From positions 2,952,519 through 3,016,518 of the forward strand of contig CALYLW010000041.1 in assembly GCA_944989445.1 (NCBI GenBank): a stretch of DNA of 64,000 nt, read 5' to 3'. The notes below the pieces were generated by a model. The model did no database searches and had not been told where the DNA came from. It saw only the letters and a program-made list of their open reading frames with translations. The stretch's first letter is position 1; each line of letters opens with the position of its first letter. A program made the position numbers and the translations under genes. The DNA comes from Ampullaceana balthica. Its lineage: Eukaryota; Mollusca; Gastropoda; Lymnaeidae. Of the stretch, positions 1 through 11,380 are shown piece by piece.

Positions 1-236
1 AAAAGAGCTGTTTTTAAAAACATGATTTTTTCATTACCCTGACTAAATCTGGATAAAAAGTTATAAAAAATAAATTTCTACAGTAAACAATCTTACTAAA
101 TTAAAACAGAAAATCTCAATGTAATTAATGAAAAAAATCAAAGATTCATAAACAACTGAGTGCAGTGAACAAGAATTCCAGCAAAATTTGAGTCAGATGC
201 CACAATACTTCAAACTAAGAGATGAAAGAGCCTCAC

Positions 237-1478
237 CTCTTCTATTACAGTGGTGGTCATGGTTACCCCTGCAGTAGCCTCATCAGAACAACCCTCACGC
301 AGCACACTGAGACATCCTGCAGGTGGAATGCTACTGTCCATTTCTTTACTCATGACACACTCGGTTACTTTTACAATATCCTTGGTTCCTTTCACAACTT
401 CACCACTAAACATTTCCTTAACAGCACCCTTTTCCGTTTCTTTAACGGTAACACTTTCTATCACTTTTATAGTGCATTTATTTTTGACAGCTGAGCCTTG
501 CTTCTTCTTTAGTTCCCCTGCTGAATTTTTAATTTTGGTCTCAGTTTTCTTACCTTTAAACATTTCTTTAGACTCGGGGTGTTTCATTTTAGACTGGTTT
601 TTACACTTAGAAGAATTTTCTGTTAAGCCTTGAAGGGGCGGACACACTTTTGCTTGCTTGTCCAATGGATAATTAATATCAAACAGATGATAACATTTCT
701 TGGCAGGTTCACTGTTAACATTGTTAAGTTCATTTTTGGGCTCATTCTCATGATTATTCGTTGTGTCTTCCAAGACTACCTTGCTCTCCTCATCTGCAAT
801 ATCCACTTCAATTTTGACTGGGTATTGAAGAAGTTGCGTAACCAATGTGCCCTTACATGGAGCTTTACTCTTATTTTGAACAATCGTAGATGGCCTACGT
901 TTGTTTATGAAGCGGGTTTTCATATACCCAGGCTTTGCCTCTGAATGATCACTATCTTTTACAGGGTCAATACTTTCACCAGGAACAATTGTTGCATTTG
1001 AAGACTCTGAAGGTTGAATTTGTTGAATTTGAAGACCAGAGTTATTTTTCTCTACGTTCGGCCTTAAATTATCAGAATGCCTGTTTTTGATGTCAACAAT
1101 GGATGTTATTCTTAACCATCTCACTGCATAACTGACTTCATCTAAACCTGTCAATGGTGCTTGGAAAACTCCAGTGTACAAGGCATCCAAAATAACCTTC
1201 ATAACTTTGAAAGTGAATTTCACGTTTACAGTGTACAAAGGTGATCTCCCGACTTGAATGTTCTTCTTTTTTGCTTGCTTTAACACAATGGAAGCAATTT
1301 TAGGACTGAATGCAGAAAGCACACAAGCATGAACAGCTATTGCCCCATCCTTAGCCTTGATTTCTAGGTCACAATAGGTTTTGTCTTGCCACTGAGAGTG
1401 AAGGCTTTCCAGCAACTTTGAGCAATGACCTTCCAATACAGAATGCTGCACATTAGCTAAGGTATGTCTCTCCCCCAT
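237..1478 (-). CDS. BTB/POZ domain protein, internal coding exon (gene runs off the left edge)
   Basis: This is one long exon of 414 codons. The N-terminal part (about residues 15-125) reads as a BTB/POZ domain: a Y-C-D-L-E-I strand, the H-A-C-V-L-S-A-F-S-P segment typical of the dimerisation core, then the L-D-A-L-Y-T-G helix. BTB domains mediate homo- or heterodimerisation, often in transcription regulators or Cullin-3 adaptors. The rest is Lys/Glu/Ser-rich and low in complexity, with no zinc finger or Kelch repeat, so a DNA-binding or Kelch region would have to be in exons off the left end. I chose the ATG at 1478 because a pyrimidine-rich stretch ending TACAG (1490..1486) is a good acceptor just upstream. 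The frame stays open above it only through that intron-like sequence. The 3' end is a donor, GAG|GTGAGG, at 237/236, phase 0. The BTB assignment is fairly sure; the specific protein is unknown. Confidence 0.8.
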
Positions 1479-1485
1479 ACTGAGT

Positions 1486-2890
1486 CTGTAATATGAAGAC
1501 AAAAAATAATCATCAGAGTCATAATTTGGGTGAATCCCATTTAAGTCCAAGGTGTTTTAATAATGAAATAAATTCACTACATGAGTGTATTATTTTATTT
1601 CAATATATGTTTAATTAAACTAAATTATCATTTAAATGGTGTTAAAAGTTATCCTATGCGTAAAAAGTAATTATAAAATAAATTTTTGTGAGTTTCATAG
1701 CACAAGTCCTCAGTCATCTATGCTAGAGCAAATTTGAAAATTCAACCGGTAATTTAGAGGGTGAACTTTTATATCAATATCAAAGAATTTGAAAAATCTT
1801 GATATGTGGTGACTGCATGTATGATGTGTATATAAAGCTAATAATTAATGGAACCAGATTTGTTTAGGCTTAGAAAAATAAGTTTTGAAATACTTGTATT
1901 TGCGAGAGATGCATCATTCAAAAAATTAAAAACATTTTTAAAAAATGAAAAACTTAAATTCCCAGATCAAAATGCCTAATTGGAGGGGATCAGAAAATGT
2001 GGAAGTGTTAACAGTATTGCCAGTATTTCAAATGATACCAGTAGAACAACTTATAACAATTTAAATTGAAGTCCCATGGCGCCCATGCCCATGAAAGGAG
2101 ACATTAAAATAAAAACAATTACTCTAAATTATTAATAATTTTATTTGAGGGTAAGTTTTAAAATATCATTCACTGAAAAACATTTTTGTAAAGAGATAAA
2201 ACTAAAACAACACGTTCATATTTTAATATTGATTAGGCCTATTTAAATATTATGTAATATTTGATGCATTTTTTTGAAAAATGTGTTTAAAAAGCAGTTC
2301 AGGTGCTAAAACTATTTAATTTATCCATTACAGAATTTTAATATTCTCATTTAAACACTGTGAGAAGAGATATTTGCACCTGAAAAAAAAGGTAGAAAGT
2401 GAGCAACTAACTAATAACACTCTTTTGGCAAAATGTTCCCTCTATTCTATGGTTCATTGATCGGTGTGCTGTGAGCAAAATGACAAACAAGTGAAAAGTT
2501 CCACAGCTTTCATTTCTTAGCCAAATTTAACACCTTAAAAACCCAATATTATATTATTCTCATTAACTTATTACAATTTTCAGATAACAGTAAATTAATG
2601 AAACTAAATGATAAATGTAAACTGCTGCTGGGCGTTGGTCATATTCATATATCTGCGCAGCTTGGCTTAAACTAAAAGGGACATTGTTTAGGACTAGTCT
2701 TAATATTTAATTAGTGTCTATTAATTATGCTGGGTAATATTTAATAACATTAAACTTTCATTAAACAAAATGATTTTTTAATCAGGCCTTCGCCAGTGAA
2801 CTGTGGTGGGGGTATGGAGCCTCTTCTTTGACTTTGTGTCACCCTTTTGCCTGTTCAGATTTTTATTAACTGCAAATAATTCGGCTAAAG
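1486..2890. other. AT-rich non-coding stretch (intron or 5' flank of the BTB gene)
   Basis: I see no coding exon, RNA gene or recognisable transposon. Reading frames are short and closed by many stops. It most likely belongs to an upstream intron of the BTB gene. Confidence 0.5.
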
Positions 2891-3141
2891 CAAAGAGAAC
2901 GGTGCGCTCAACTATTTACATTGTTATGGCAGAGCGCTAACTTCCGGGAATGAAATGTTGCATTTTTACACTTGAAAGGGGAATAAGTGCAATTATTTTT
3001 ATCCATAAACGTTATTTAGGTTGTCGTTTTAGTTTTAGGGTCTGGGTTAGGTTTAGTTGTCTATTTTTTCAAATTAAAATAGAAAAAAATATATATATAG
3101 CAGCCAAAAAATGCCATTTATCGAGCGCACCGTTCTCTTTG
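2891..3141. mobile_element. 251-bp element with perfect 19-bp terminal inverted repeats (MITE-like)
   Basis: CAAAGAGAACGGTGCGCTC at 2891..2909 is repeated exactly in inverse orientation at 3123..3141. The similarity extends imperfectly outward (GGCTAAAG against GGTAAAAA). The interior is AT-rich and non-coding; a 79-codon open stretch inside resembles no protein. The layout is that of a short non-autonomous DNA transposon, but no clear target-site duplication was found and the superfamily is unassigned. Confidence 0.6.
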
Positions 3142-3660
3142 TTTTTACCAATAATTCTTAAGTTTAAGCAATATATTTTTACAAATTAAATTTAAGAATT
3201 CTTATACTTTTAGAATTAAGCCTAGGCCTATATTTTTTTTTATTGTGCTTATACTTATTTATAATGATATAATTATAATTATGAAGTTTGAGAAGTTAAA
3301 GTTACAGATTAAAGGTAAAGGTAAAAAGTAAAAGTAGGCTTTGACCGAGAGTGAGAGGTTACACGATGGTGGTCATGATCATATTCAGAGTAGGGTGTAC
3401 CCCGAACATTACATCTATTTAAGAGTGGATGTAGAATAATTCTTACATTTGAATTACACTACTGATTCCTAGGTTTTATATCCCAGCACAATAAAAATTG
3501 TGGATAGTTAAAATAGCGGATTTAAGTTTCAAACTCCACCATTTTTAAAATAAAATTTGAAGTAGCCTCCCTTGTGTTAGCTATTCCGTATATTAATTTA
3601 CGTACTTGAAATATTTGTAATTCTACCGATCTCAAAGCAGATAGATATCGACAGGAAGTC
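3142..3660. other. Non-coding AT-rich stretch
   Basis: I see nothing recognisable here apart from a short GGTAAA-type simple repeat near 3310..3335. Confidence 0.4.
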
Positions 3661-3917
3661 TTATCTTATATATACAGACGCTCCTTCTATGACAGATGAT
3701 CTGTTGGCAAGTGATGCAGCGTTCACAGGCCACGAGTTTGTGGGTTCCACGTATTACCCAGCCGCCTAACTACATGTAGTGTTAGGTACCCATTCGGAGC
3801 TGGGTGACTCAGGGACGCCCTAGGCCCCGGGAACAAACCCTTGCCTTCACACGGATTCGAACCCGTGACCATCGGTACGACAGTCTAGTGCGCTGCCACT
3901 CGACCACCGCGTCCCCG
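3661..3917 (-). mobile_element. tRNA-derived SINE, with an internal deletion
   Basis: Read on the minus strand, it begins with a tRNA-like head containing an A box (TGGTCGAGTGG) and a B box (GGTTCGAATCC). A conserved body follows, then a tail ending in GGAGCGTCTGTA and GATAA-type repeats. Compared with the copy at 5430..5710, about 30 bases are missing from the tail just before the GAAGGAGCG block. GAAGTC/GAAAGTC at the two ends may be a decayed target-site duplication. Confidence 0.85.
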
Positions 3918-4064
3918 AAAGTCATGGAAAAGGGGGGGGCGCTGAGATAAACAGAACATTAGATACTAAGAATTATTTCCTTGCTCCTCCCACCAATTTC
4001 AACCCGTACTGCCATGCTAAAATCTCTTCTAAGACAATGAATTGTACCGTAACCTGTTCAACTT

Positions 4065-5135
4065 ATCCTATCTTATCTTATCTGTTGCAGACGCTCCTTC
4101 TATACAGAAGATTATTGCGTCCTACGATTATCTATGGTTTGTATTTAGGCCTGCATTCTTAATAGAGTTTTAAATGTTGATAGATAAAGTGTTGGGTTTC
4201 CTGGTTTCCCATTCCACGCCCGAATTCCGGACGGGAAGAACGAAAATGTGTATTTGTTTGTTCTTGCATACGGAATAAAAAAGGTGTTTCTTATCCTTAT
4301 GTATATCTGTGGGTTTTATTCAGTTATCTTTATGTTGAATTTCTAAATTAGAATTCATTCCTTTATGTATAATAACTACTTTACTCTTGGTTCTTCTATC
4401 CTCTAGTGTTTCAAGGTTTAATGATTTAAGTAATGGTGTTATTCTGGTCAGTTCTGAATATTCTCCAGTAATGAATCTGGCAGCTCTAAATTTGTTCTAG
4501 TTTATCATGTTTTCTTTGGTAGATGGGTCCCATACAGAAGGTGCATCTTCTAGTACAGTTCTCACCAAGGTGAGATAGCCTTTTAGTTTTATATCTCTAT
4601 TACATTTTTTAAAGTTTATTTTATAAAGCCTAAGGTTTTGTTAGATATTTAAATAACTTCATTGACTTCATGGGATTCCATGATAGTTTCTCATTTATTA
4701 TGAACCCAAAGTATTTTGCATCTTAAGTTTAGGTTAGCTCTTTTCCATGAATGAAATATTTTAAATTTATTTGTTTCTTTTTCTTTGTTACTCTTAACAG
4801 TTGTCACTTTTCTTGGTGTAAAGACATACTCCAGTTAGTTTCCCATTTTATCAATTCATCTAAGTCTTATACATTTTGCTATCTTGTTCTGATTTAATTG
4901 TTCTACGGATTATACAATCATCAGAAAATAACCTAACTTTTGTTCCTGTTGAGATGTTGATGGGTAAATCATTTATATAAATTGAAAAGAGGACCTTGCA
5001 CAGTTCTTTGTGGAACTCCTGAGTTAACCTTTATTGGTGCAGATTTAGATCCATTAATTATTACAGTTTGCCCCCTAAAAGGAAGTCTTGGATCCAGTGA
5101 TGTAAGGGACCCGAGATTCCAAAGTAGCTAAGTTA
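4065..5135 (-). mobile_element. LINE (non-LTR retrotransposon) 3' part with decayed reverse transcriptase
   Basis: On the minus strand, starting near 5135, broken frames read L-S-Y-F-G-I-S-G-P, then W-I-Q-D-F-L, then N-S-G-V-P-Q-R-T-V-Q-G-P-L, then Y-I-N-D-L-P, then L-F-S-D-D-C. These are the order and motifs of a non-LTR reverse transcriptase; the catalytic box is FSDD where F/YADD is usual. Further on, S-V-W-D-P and R-A-A-R-F-I-T-G match the post-RT region of Jockey/CR1-like elements. The element ends near 4065 with GGACGCAATAATCTTC, then GAAGGAGCGTCTG and a GATAA-type tail. Frameshifts and stops mean it is dead. The 3' terminus is the same as that of the SINE family here. Confidence 0.85.
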
Positions 5136-5421
5136 AGTTCATGTGGCTGCCTGTTCAGGTGACAACCCGTTAAGATGACACCATTTTCAGATGGCACCCT
5201 TTTTAAATGGGTTCATCTTTTAGTGGCATTTGGTACACTGACATCTGGCAGCATCCTGATCTATTGATACTATGGTTTAGGTGGCACCCTGATCTGTTAC
5301 AACTTTTTCCTTTTTTCCAACAGACTCAAGCAAGCCACATTCGATGCAATCAACACCTCACCTAGTGTAGTCATAAAGATTATTTGTAAAGATGTACGAC
5401 GATATTTTCAAATCTTTTGTA
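5136..5421. other. Non-coding spacer
   Basis: The stretch between the LINE fragment and the SINE holds loosely repeated phrases of the type 'ggtggcaccctgatct' (5150..5300). They look like a decayed tandem repeat; no coding signal is seen. Confidence 0.35.
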
Positions 5422-5429
5422 GCGATTTG

Positions 5430-5710
5430 ATTTCTTATCTTATCTATACAGACGCTCCTTCTATGCAGAAGATAGTTGCGTCCACAGACCATGACAGATG
5501 ATCTGTTGGCAAGTGATGCAGCATTAACAGGCCACGGCTTTGTGGGTTCCACGCATTACCCAGCCGCCTAACTACAAGTAGTGTTAGGTACCCATTCGGA
5601 GCGGGGTGACTCAGGGACGCCCTAGGCCCCGGGAACAAACCCTTGCCTTCACACGGATTTGAACCCGTGACCATCGGTACGACAGTCCAGTGCGCTGCCA
5701 CTCGACCACC
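5430..5710 (-). mobile_element. tRNA-derived SINE, full length, with 8-bp target-site duplication
   Basis: This is a complete copy of the SINE: tRNA-like head with A and B boxes, central body, and the GAAGGAGCGTCTGTATAGA tail with a (GATAA) repeat. It is flanked on both sides by GCGATTTG (5422..5429 and 5711..5718), a clear target-site duplication showing retrotransposition by target-primed reverse transcription. Confidence 0.92.
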
Positions 5711-5854
5711 GCGATTTGGTGAGGAAAATTAATGGGTTCGTCTGAAAAATCTGACTAAGGAAATAAGCTCATCAAGTGTTGCTTAAAGATCCGATTTGGA
5801 GACTTAAAATTTAACTCAAAATCTAGAAATAAGTCAAACTTGATAAGTTTACTA

Positions 5855-6098
5855 GGGGACCGTCCATAAAGTACGTCACGCTATTTTGGACCATTTTACC
5901 CCCACCCCTCACCCCTGTCACAAATTGTCATAAATTTTCGACTTTTTTTTTACAGTACGTCACACTTTCGAATAGATTTTTTTTTCCTTAACAAAATAAT
6001 TAAAATTTAATATAAAAACCGTGACTTCACACATGGCCGCACATGTCACAGTTTTTTTTTACACCCTCTGGAGCGTGACGTACTTTATGGACGGCCCC
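5855..6098. mobile_element. MITE of the GGGGCCGTCCATAAAGTACGT-end family
   Basis: The ends are inverted copies of GGGGCCGTCCATAAAGTA (left copy reads GGGGACCGTCC) followed by CGTCACGC. The interior has the family's C-rich CCCCTGTCACAAA segments and AT-rich middle. The flank is CTA on the left and TA(G) on the right, consistent with a short duplication. No coding capacity is present. Confidence 0.85.
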
Positions 6099-6317
6099 TA
6101 GAGAAGAAATTATAGATGTTTCAAAATTATTCTAATTAAAAAGGAAATAAATGCAGCTATGTATGCGCGAGTATCAGACTAATTTTGTATAGTTGTTCAG
6201 ATAGGAAATTCAAACTACATTAAAGGGAGGCCAATGGATATGAATTATGCAAATTCCTTATTACGATATAAATAAGGTTATCGTTTACGTCCCCTAATTC
6301 ATATTGCACTATATAAC
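6099..6317. other. Non-coding spacer
   Basis: I see nothing recognisable in this short AT-rich spacer. Confidence 0.3.
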
Positions 6318-6480
6318 TACTAGTTTGTGCTGCGGCGCCCACTTTTTCAAAGGGCGCCTACGGCGGCCACCTTTTTCAAGCCCCACTAACTTGTCCTTGT
6401 ATGATAAATACGTAATATTAAACTTTTTTAAATGTACACAAAGTATTTTATAATACGTTGTTTTTAAATCCCTTATATGT
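6318..6480 (-). repeat. Interspersed repeat related to 42783..42935
   Basis: The reverse complement matches the segment at 42783..42935 (shared ACTTTGTGTACATTT, CGTATTTATCA and GGCGCCC blocks). The superfamily is unknown. A (TA)n run follows at 6531..6560. Confidence 0.6.
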
Positions 6481-6527
6481 ATATAATATTTTTTTACAGT
6501 GCTTATCACCACACGAATTTTTAAGTA

Positions 6528-6560
<33 letters not shown>

Positions 6561-6562
<2 letters not shown>

Positions 6563-7186
6563 TACTCATCTGAGCTTCACCCAAGTTATTGATCATAGAA
6601 TGAGAAATTTTCCTTTACAATTCTTCAGGCCAAAAGATTCGAATGTCACTCAGAAATGGTTTGCGTAAAAAAAGACAACAGCTGATTTACTCTGTCTTTG
6701 GAAGCGAATTGGGCAATGTCGCGTTTATGGAATTAATTAATGAGCCTACGAAGGTATTAAATCTACATCCAAGATATCATATATACATTGTACATATACA
6801 AGATTAAACACCGAAAACACAATGGATTTTTAAAACTAGCATTAACATTCCAAAGTACAATGTCCAATAGTCAGACATGGAAATTGAGAGATGATTATAA
6901 AGAGATGATTATAAATAGCTGACTATAAGGAGATGATTAAAAAGACTTAAGAAATATTATTTACACTCTGGGAATCACGAATGACAACTGAGAGGTTTGT
7001 GGGGGGCTCCGTGAAGCAAAGTGGAGTTGGTTAACAGCATCATAACCAAGGAGTACAATCGATTCTTGCTTCAGGTGTCATGACAGTTTTACCGCATTCT
7101 AACAATACACGAGCGAGGAACAGAATCAATTTTTTGCTGCAGATCAGGCAGGGGACTGATAGACGATTTCTTGGCTGTAAAAAAAA
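6561..7186. other. Non-coding stretch
   Basis: No gene is seen. There is a short local repetition of AGAGATGATTATAAA-like phrases at 6888..6935. Confidence 0.3.
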
Positions 7187-7231
7187 TAACAACAAACAAA
7201 CAAACAAACAAACAAACAAACAAACAAACAA
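7187..7231. repeat. (CAAA)n microsatellite
   Basis: A tetranucleotide run, into which the MITE at 7232..7474 has inserted; the run resumes as CAAACAAACG to the right of the MITE. Confidence 0.9.
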
Positions 7232-7474
7232 GGGGCCGTCCATAAAGTAAGTCACGCTATTTTTGACCATTTCGGGTCATAAATCTCTGACCCCCCCCAC
7301 CAAGTACGTCACACTTTCGAACAAAAATGTTGTTTTTTATTAATAAAATAATTAAAATTTAATATAAAACACAGTGACGTCACACATGGCTGGACCCCCT
7401 CCCCCTGTCACAAACGGTCACACTTTCTGATACCCTCCCACCTCTGGAGCGTGACGTACTTTATGGACGGCCCC
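7232..7474. mobile_element. MITE of the GGGGCCGTCCATAAAGTA-end family inside a (CAAA)n run
   Basis: Inverted GGGGCCGTCCATAAAGTA termini are present with the usual C-rich interior. The flanks are CAA on both sides, but the exact duplication length is ambiguous because the target is a CAAA microsatellite. Confidence 0.88.
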
Positions 7475-7554
7475 CAAACAAACGTTGCTCATGCAGAAGA
7501 ACACTGTGGACATAAAAGAAAGACCACACGACGCTGAACACAAGTTACCGTATT

Positions 7555-7830
7555 ACATGTTACAGACGCTCCTTCTATACAGAAGTTTATTGCGCCCCAC
7601 GCTTATCCACGGTTTATGTCTAGTCTTGCATTTTTATTAAGAGTTTAGATTTTTGTTTTAAAATAGTGTTTTGGTTTTTCTGGCTTCCCCGGCAAAACAT
7701 TCCTCGCCCCAATTCCTGACTGGAAGAACGAGAACTATTCATTTGTAAATGTTTTTTTTCTTGCATACGGATTAAGAAAAGTGTTTTTATCCCATTGTCT
7801 ATCTGAGTATTCTGAGGGTTGTATTAGATT
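7555..7830 (-). mobile_element. LINE 3'-end fragment (same family as 4065..5135)
   Basis: Matches the 3' end of the LINE at 4065..5135: the tail block with GAAGGAGCGTCTG, the segment encoding F-V-L-P-V-like sequence ('gaagaacgagaa' on the plus strand) and the 'cttgcatacgga' block. It is truncated at the 5' side, as is usual for LINE insertions. Confidence 0.8.
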
Positions 7831-8977
<1,147 letters not shown>

Positions 8978-9459
8978 TATATATATAATTCACCAGAAAC
9001 TAGAGCAAGCAAGATGCGAGCAAAAGCGCATGTCTCGAGACCATCGTTGGTCGAGTGGCAGCGCACTGGACTGTCGTACCGATGGTCACGGGTTCGAATC
9101 CGTGTGAAGGCAAGGGTTTGTTCCCGGGGCCTAGGGCGTCCCTGAGTCACACCGCTCCGAATGGGTACCTAACACTACATGTAGTTAGGCGGCTGGGTAA
9201 TGCGTGGAACCCACAAAGCCGTGGCCTGTGAATGCTGCATCGCTTGCCAACAGATCATCTGTCATGGTCTGTGGACGCAACTATCTTCTGCATAGAAGGA
9301 GCGTCTGTATAGATAAGATAAGATAAGAGACATGCGCATTGCGGTTGATTTCGTCGTGCTGCTGTTTGTGTCCGTTCTCTCCCCCCCCCCACACACTTTT
9401 CTTTACACTATCTATGAGCAATTCTTCGGCGTATGCTGCGTCGCGGGTTGGATCTAGAT
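8978..9459 (+). repeat. Interspersed repeat R2 (TATATAATTCACCAG start), split by a SINE
   Basis: The family begins with ATATATAATTCACCAG and ends near GGCGTATGCTGCGTCGCGGG. Other copies are at 12888..13192 (minus) and 18543..18847 (plus). This copy is interrupted by the SINE at 9041..9329. The sequence after the SINE begins with GAGACATGCGCATTGCGG, which is inverted relative to the segment before it, so a rearrangement accompanied or followed the insertion. Confidence 0.7.
9041..9329 (+). mobile_element. tRNA-derived SINE, nearly full length
   Basis: Plus-strand copy with A box (TGGTCGAGTGG), B box (GGTTCGAATCC), body, GAAGGAGCGTCTGTATAGA tail and a (GATAA)n end. It is inserted inside repeat R2. 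Confidence 0.9.
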
Positions 9460-10117
9460 TAAAAACACAAATGTCACAATTAGACGAATTAGAACACGAG
9501 GCATCTTCAGTATTTATCAATCTTTACACCCACCAATTAAATACTTAAATAAATATTTACAAATGAAATGTGAATCACTTTGTTACAATACTGACTGAAA
9601 TAATGATCTGTTTGAGTCGGTAACCACAGGATGGACACCAACATATTTTAAAATTATCTTTTTGTCCTGTATTCAGACAACGAAGTGTCTTTTGATGCAG
9701 TTTACCTTAAGCATGTGCAACAAAGGGGACGGACGCTACTTAAAAAAAAAGCAACAGATGTTAACATGCAGGAATTTTTTGTTGACTTCATGTAGAATAT
9801 ATAATACAGTTGCTGCACTGGATGTAATAAAACTTGATTTTTCTCTCAGATATTGTCACACACTAAATCTCAGTTCTCATGAAGGAATCCAATTGCAACC
9901 ATCTTATCTATAGTCCTTAAAAAAAGGTCTTGTCGGAACTTACACAAGCTGTTTTATTTCCACAGCGGATAATTTAGCCTGAGGCCAATGGTCAACTTTA
10001 AACATTTTCGTATAGCAAGGCGTATTAAAGACGTAATGATGGGACGCATTAATCAGTTGTTTAAAGTCCCTTTATTATCATATTTTTAAAAAAATATTCC
10101 CACTCTCACTCTCCCTT
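9460..10117. other. Non-coding stretch
   Basis: Only short reading frames with no recognisable domain are seen. Confidence 0.35.
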
Positions 10118-10265
<148 letters not shown>

Positions 10266-11189
10266 CCCATCTCTCTCTCTATTTAAATAAAAATTACGAA
10301 CATCTTAATTTCACCTCAAAATTAAATAAAAATACATTTTCAAAAGCTTAAATGTTGGGCTTTTTTTAAAAATGAAAGAGATGTTTGGAAGGCTAGAATA
10401 CTGCATGGAAAACTTATCACAACTTTTGAAATACATGTATCCTTGTATGAAATACAATTAACATTCCTTCAAGTGAAGATTTGATGTTCAACTGAAGCGT
10501 ATTTAATATCACTAATAGCAATGCGTCATTGGTAAAGGCAATTTGTATGTAATGAAATAAGTATTTTTTTGTGTTTGTTAGACACGAGACATAAATAAAT
10601 CTCTTTATAAAAATTAGGTTTAGTTCTTCAGTGTGCGTGAATAAATATATACGATATTTAACAGGATATGTATAGGCCTGACATGACGTCACAGAGCCAC
10701 AAACTTTTCGGCAAAAAGCCTTCCTCAACGGTCAAATATACAAAAACATAAAATACTGATAAAATGAAGTGAAAACTTAGCTGCGGTGCTATCCAAAGCC
10801 GGAAAGAGCAATCACTAAGGCACTGTGTTTGGCATGTCGTAAAATTAATAAAGTGGGTAATAAATTGACCCTAAAAGTAATGGGACGTTGATTCGAAGAT
10901 CGACAACAAGCATTTGCAAATATAGTCGTACAAATGGAAGTACTTACGTTTAAAAGTTAGAATATATTACCCAAGACATTTCATTTGTATAAGGAATGTT
11001 AGAAAACATTGTTAAACAAACAAGCAATACGATTGTAAAATTAAAAGTACAATCGTAACACATGAAGAAAAAAAAGTACATAAATATTTAAAGCACCCAT
11101 AGTTACAGCATTTAAAATAGGTATAATCTCTCCCCCAAAAATAAACTTAGATTTAAAAATAGACACATTTAAAACATTTAAAAATCGCC
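10266..11189. other. 3' flank of the GCNT gene, no gene seen
   Basis: AT-rich sequence downstream of the GCNT stop codon. It would hold the 3' UTR, but I could not identify a convincing polyadenylation site. Confidence 0.4.
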
Positions 11190-11380
11190 TCATATAACTT
11201 GGTCCGTGACGAAATTTAAATCGCCGTAGGACGACGCGTTGAACTGTTGGACGCCCAGGTATTCCTCCCTCGTGTCGTTGAACAGCTTCTCTTCCAGACA
11301 ACCGATGACGACACGATCATCCGAGAGGAAGAATTTGTTGGCGAACATTTCAACGGCGGCTCCCAGACGTGGCAGGTCAC
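11190..11380 (-). CDS. GCNT exon 5 (C-terminus)
   Basis: Acceptor CTCCAG at 11386..11381. The exon starts in phase 1 and encodes G-D-L-P-R-L-G, then M-F-A-N-K-F, then D-D-R-V-V-I-G-C-L, matching the G-A-G-D-L-N-W and L-F-A-N-K-F blocks at the end of GCNT enzymes. It ends at a TGA at 11192..11190. Its duplicate at 45262..45431 lacks seven codons near the end. Confidence 0.9.

Noticed and set aside
210..236. Extension of the BTB exon past 237 to a stop at 210
   Set aside because: A good donor (GAG|GTGAGG) lies at 237/236, and the extra residues (V-R-L-F-H-L-L-V) look like intron translation.
222..944. Plus-strand frames at 222..494, 250..633 and 630..944
   Set aside because: They are antisense shadows of the BTB exon.
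1479..1550. Start of the BTB protein at a TTG near 1550
   Set aside because: TTG starts are not usual in animals, and the segment contains a pyrimidine-rich acceptor ending at 1486, so it is more likely intron.
6309..6596. Link between the GGCGCCC repeat family and adjacent (AT)n runs
   Set aside because: Both copies lie near an AT run, but on different sides relative to the repeat's orientation, so it is not a consistent structural feature.
9041..9120. A functional tRNA gene (A and B boxes, cloverleaf-like head)
   Set aside because: The same head recurs at many sites, always joined to the same body and tail, so it is the SINE promoter region. The heads are not followed by a terminator or a normal acceptor stem end.
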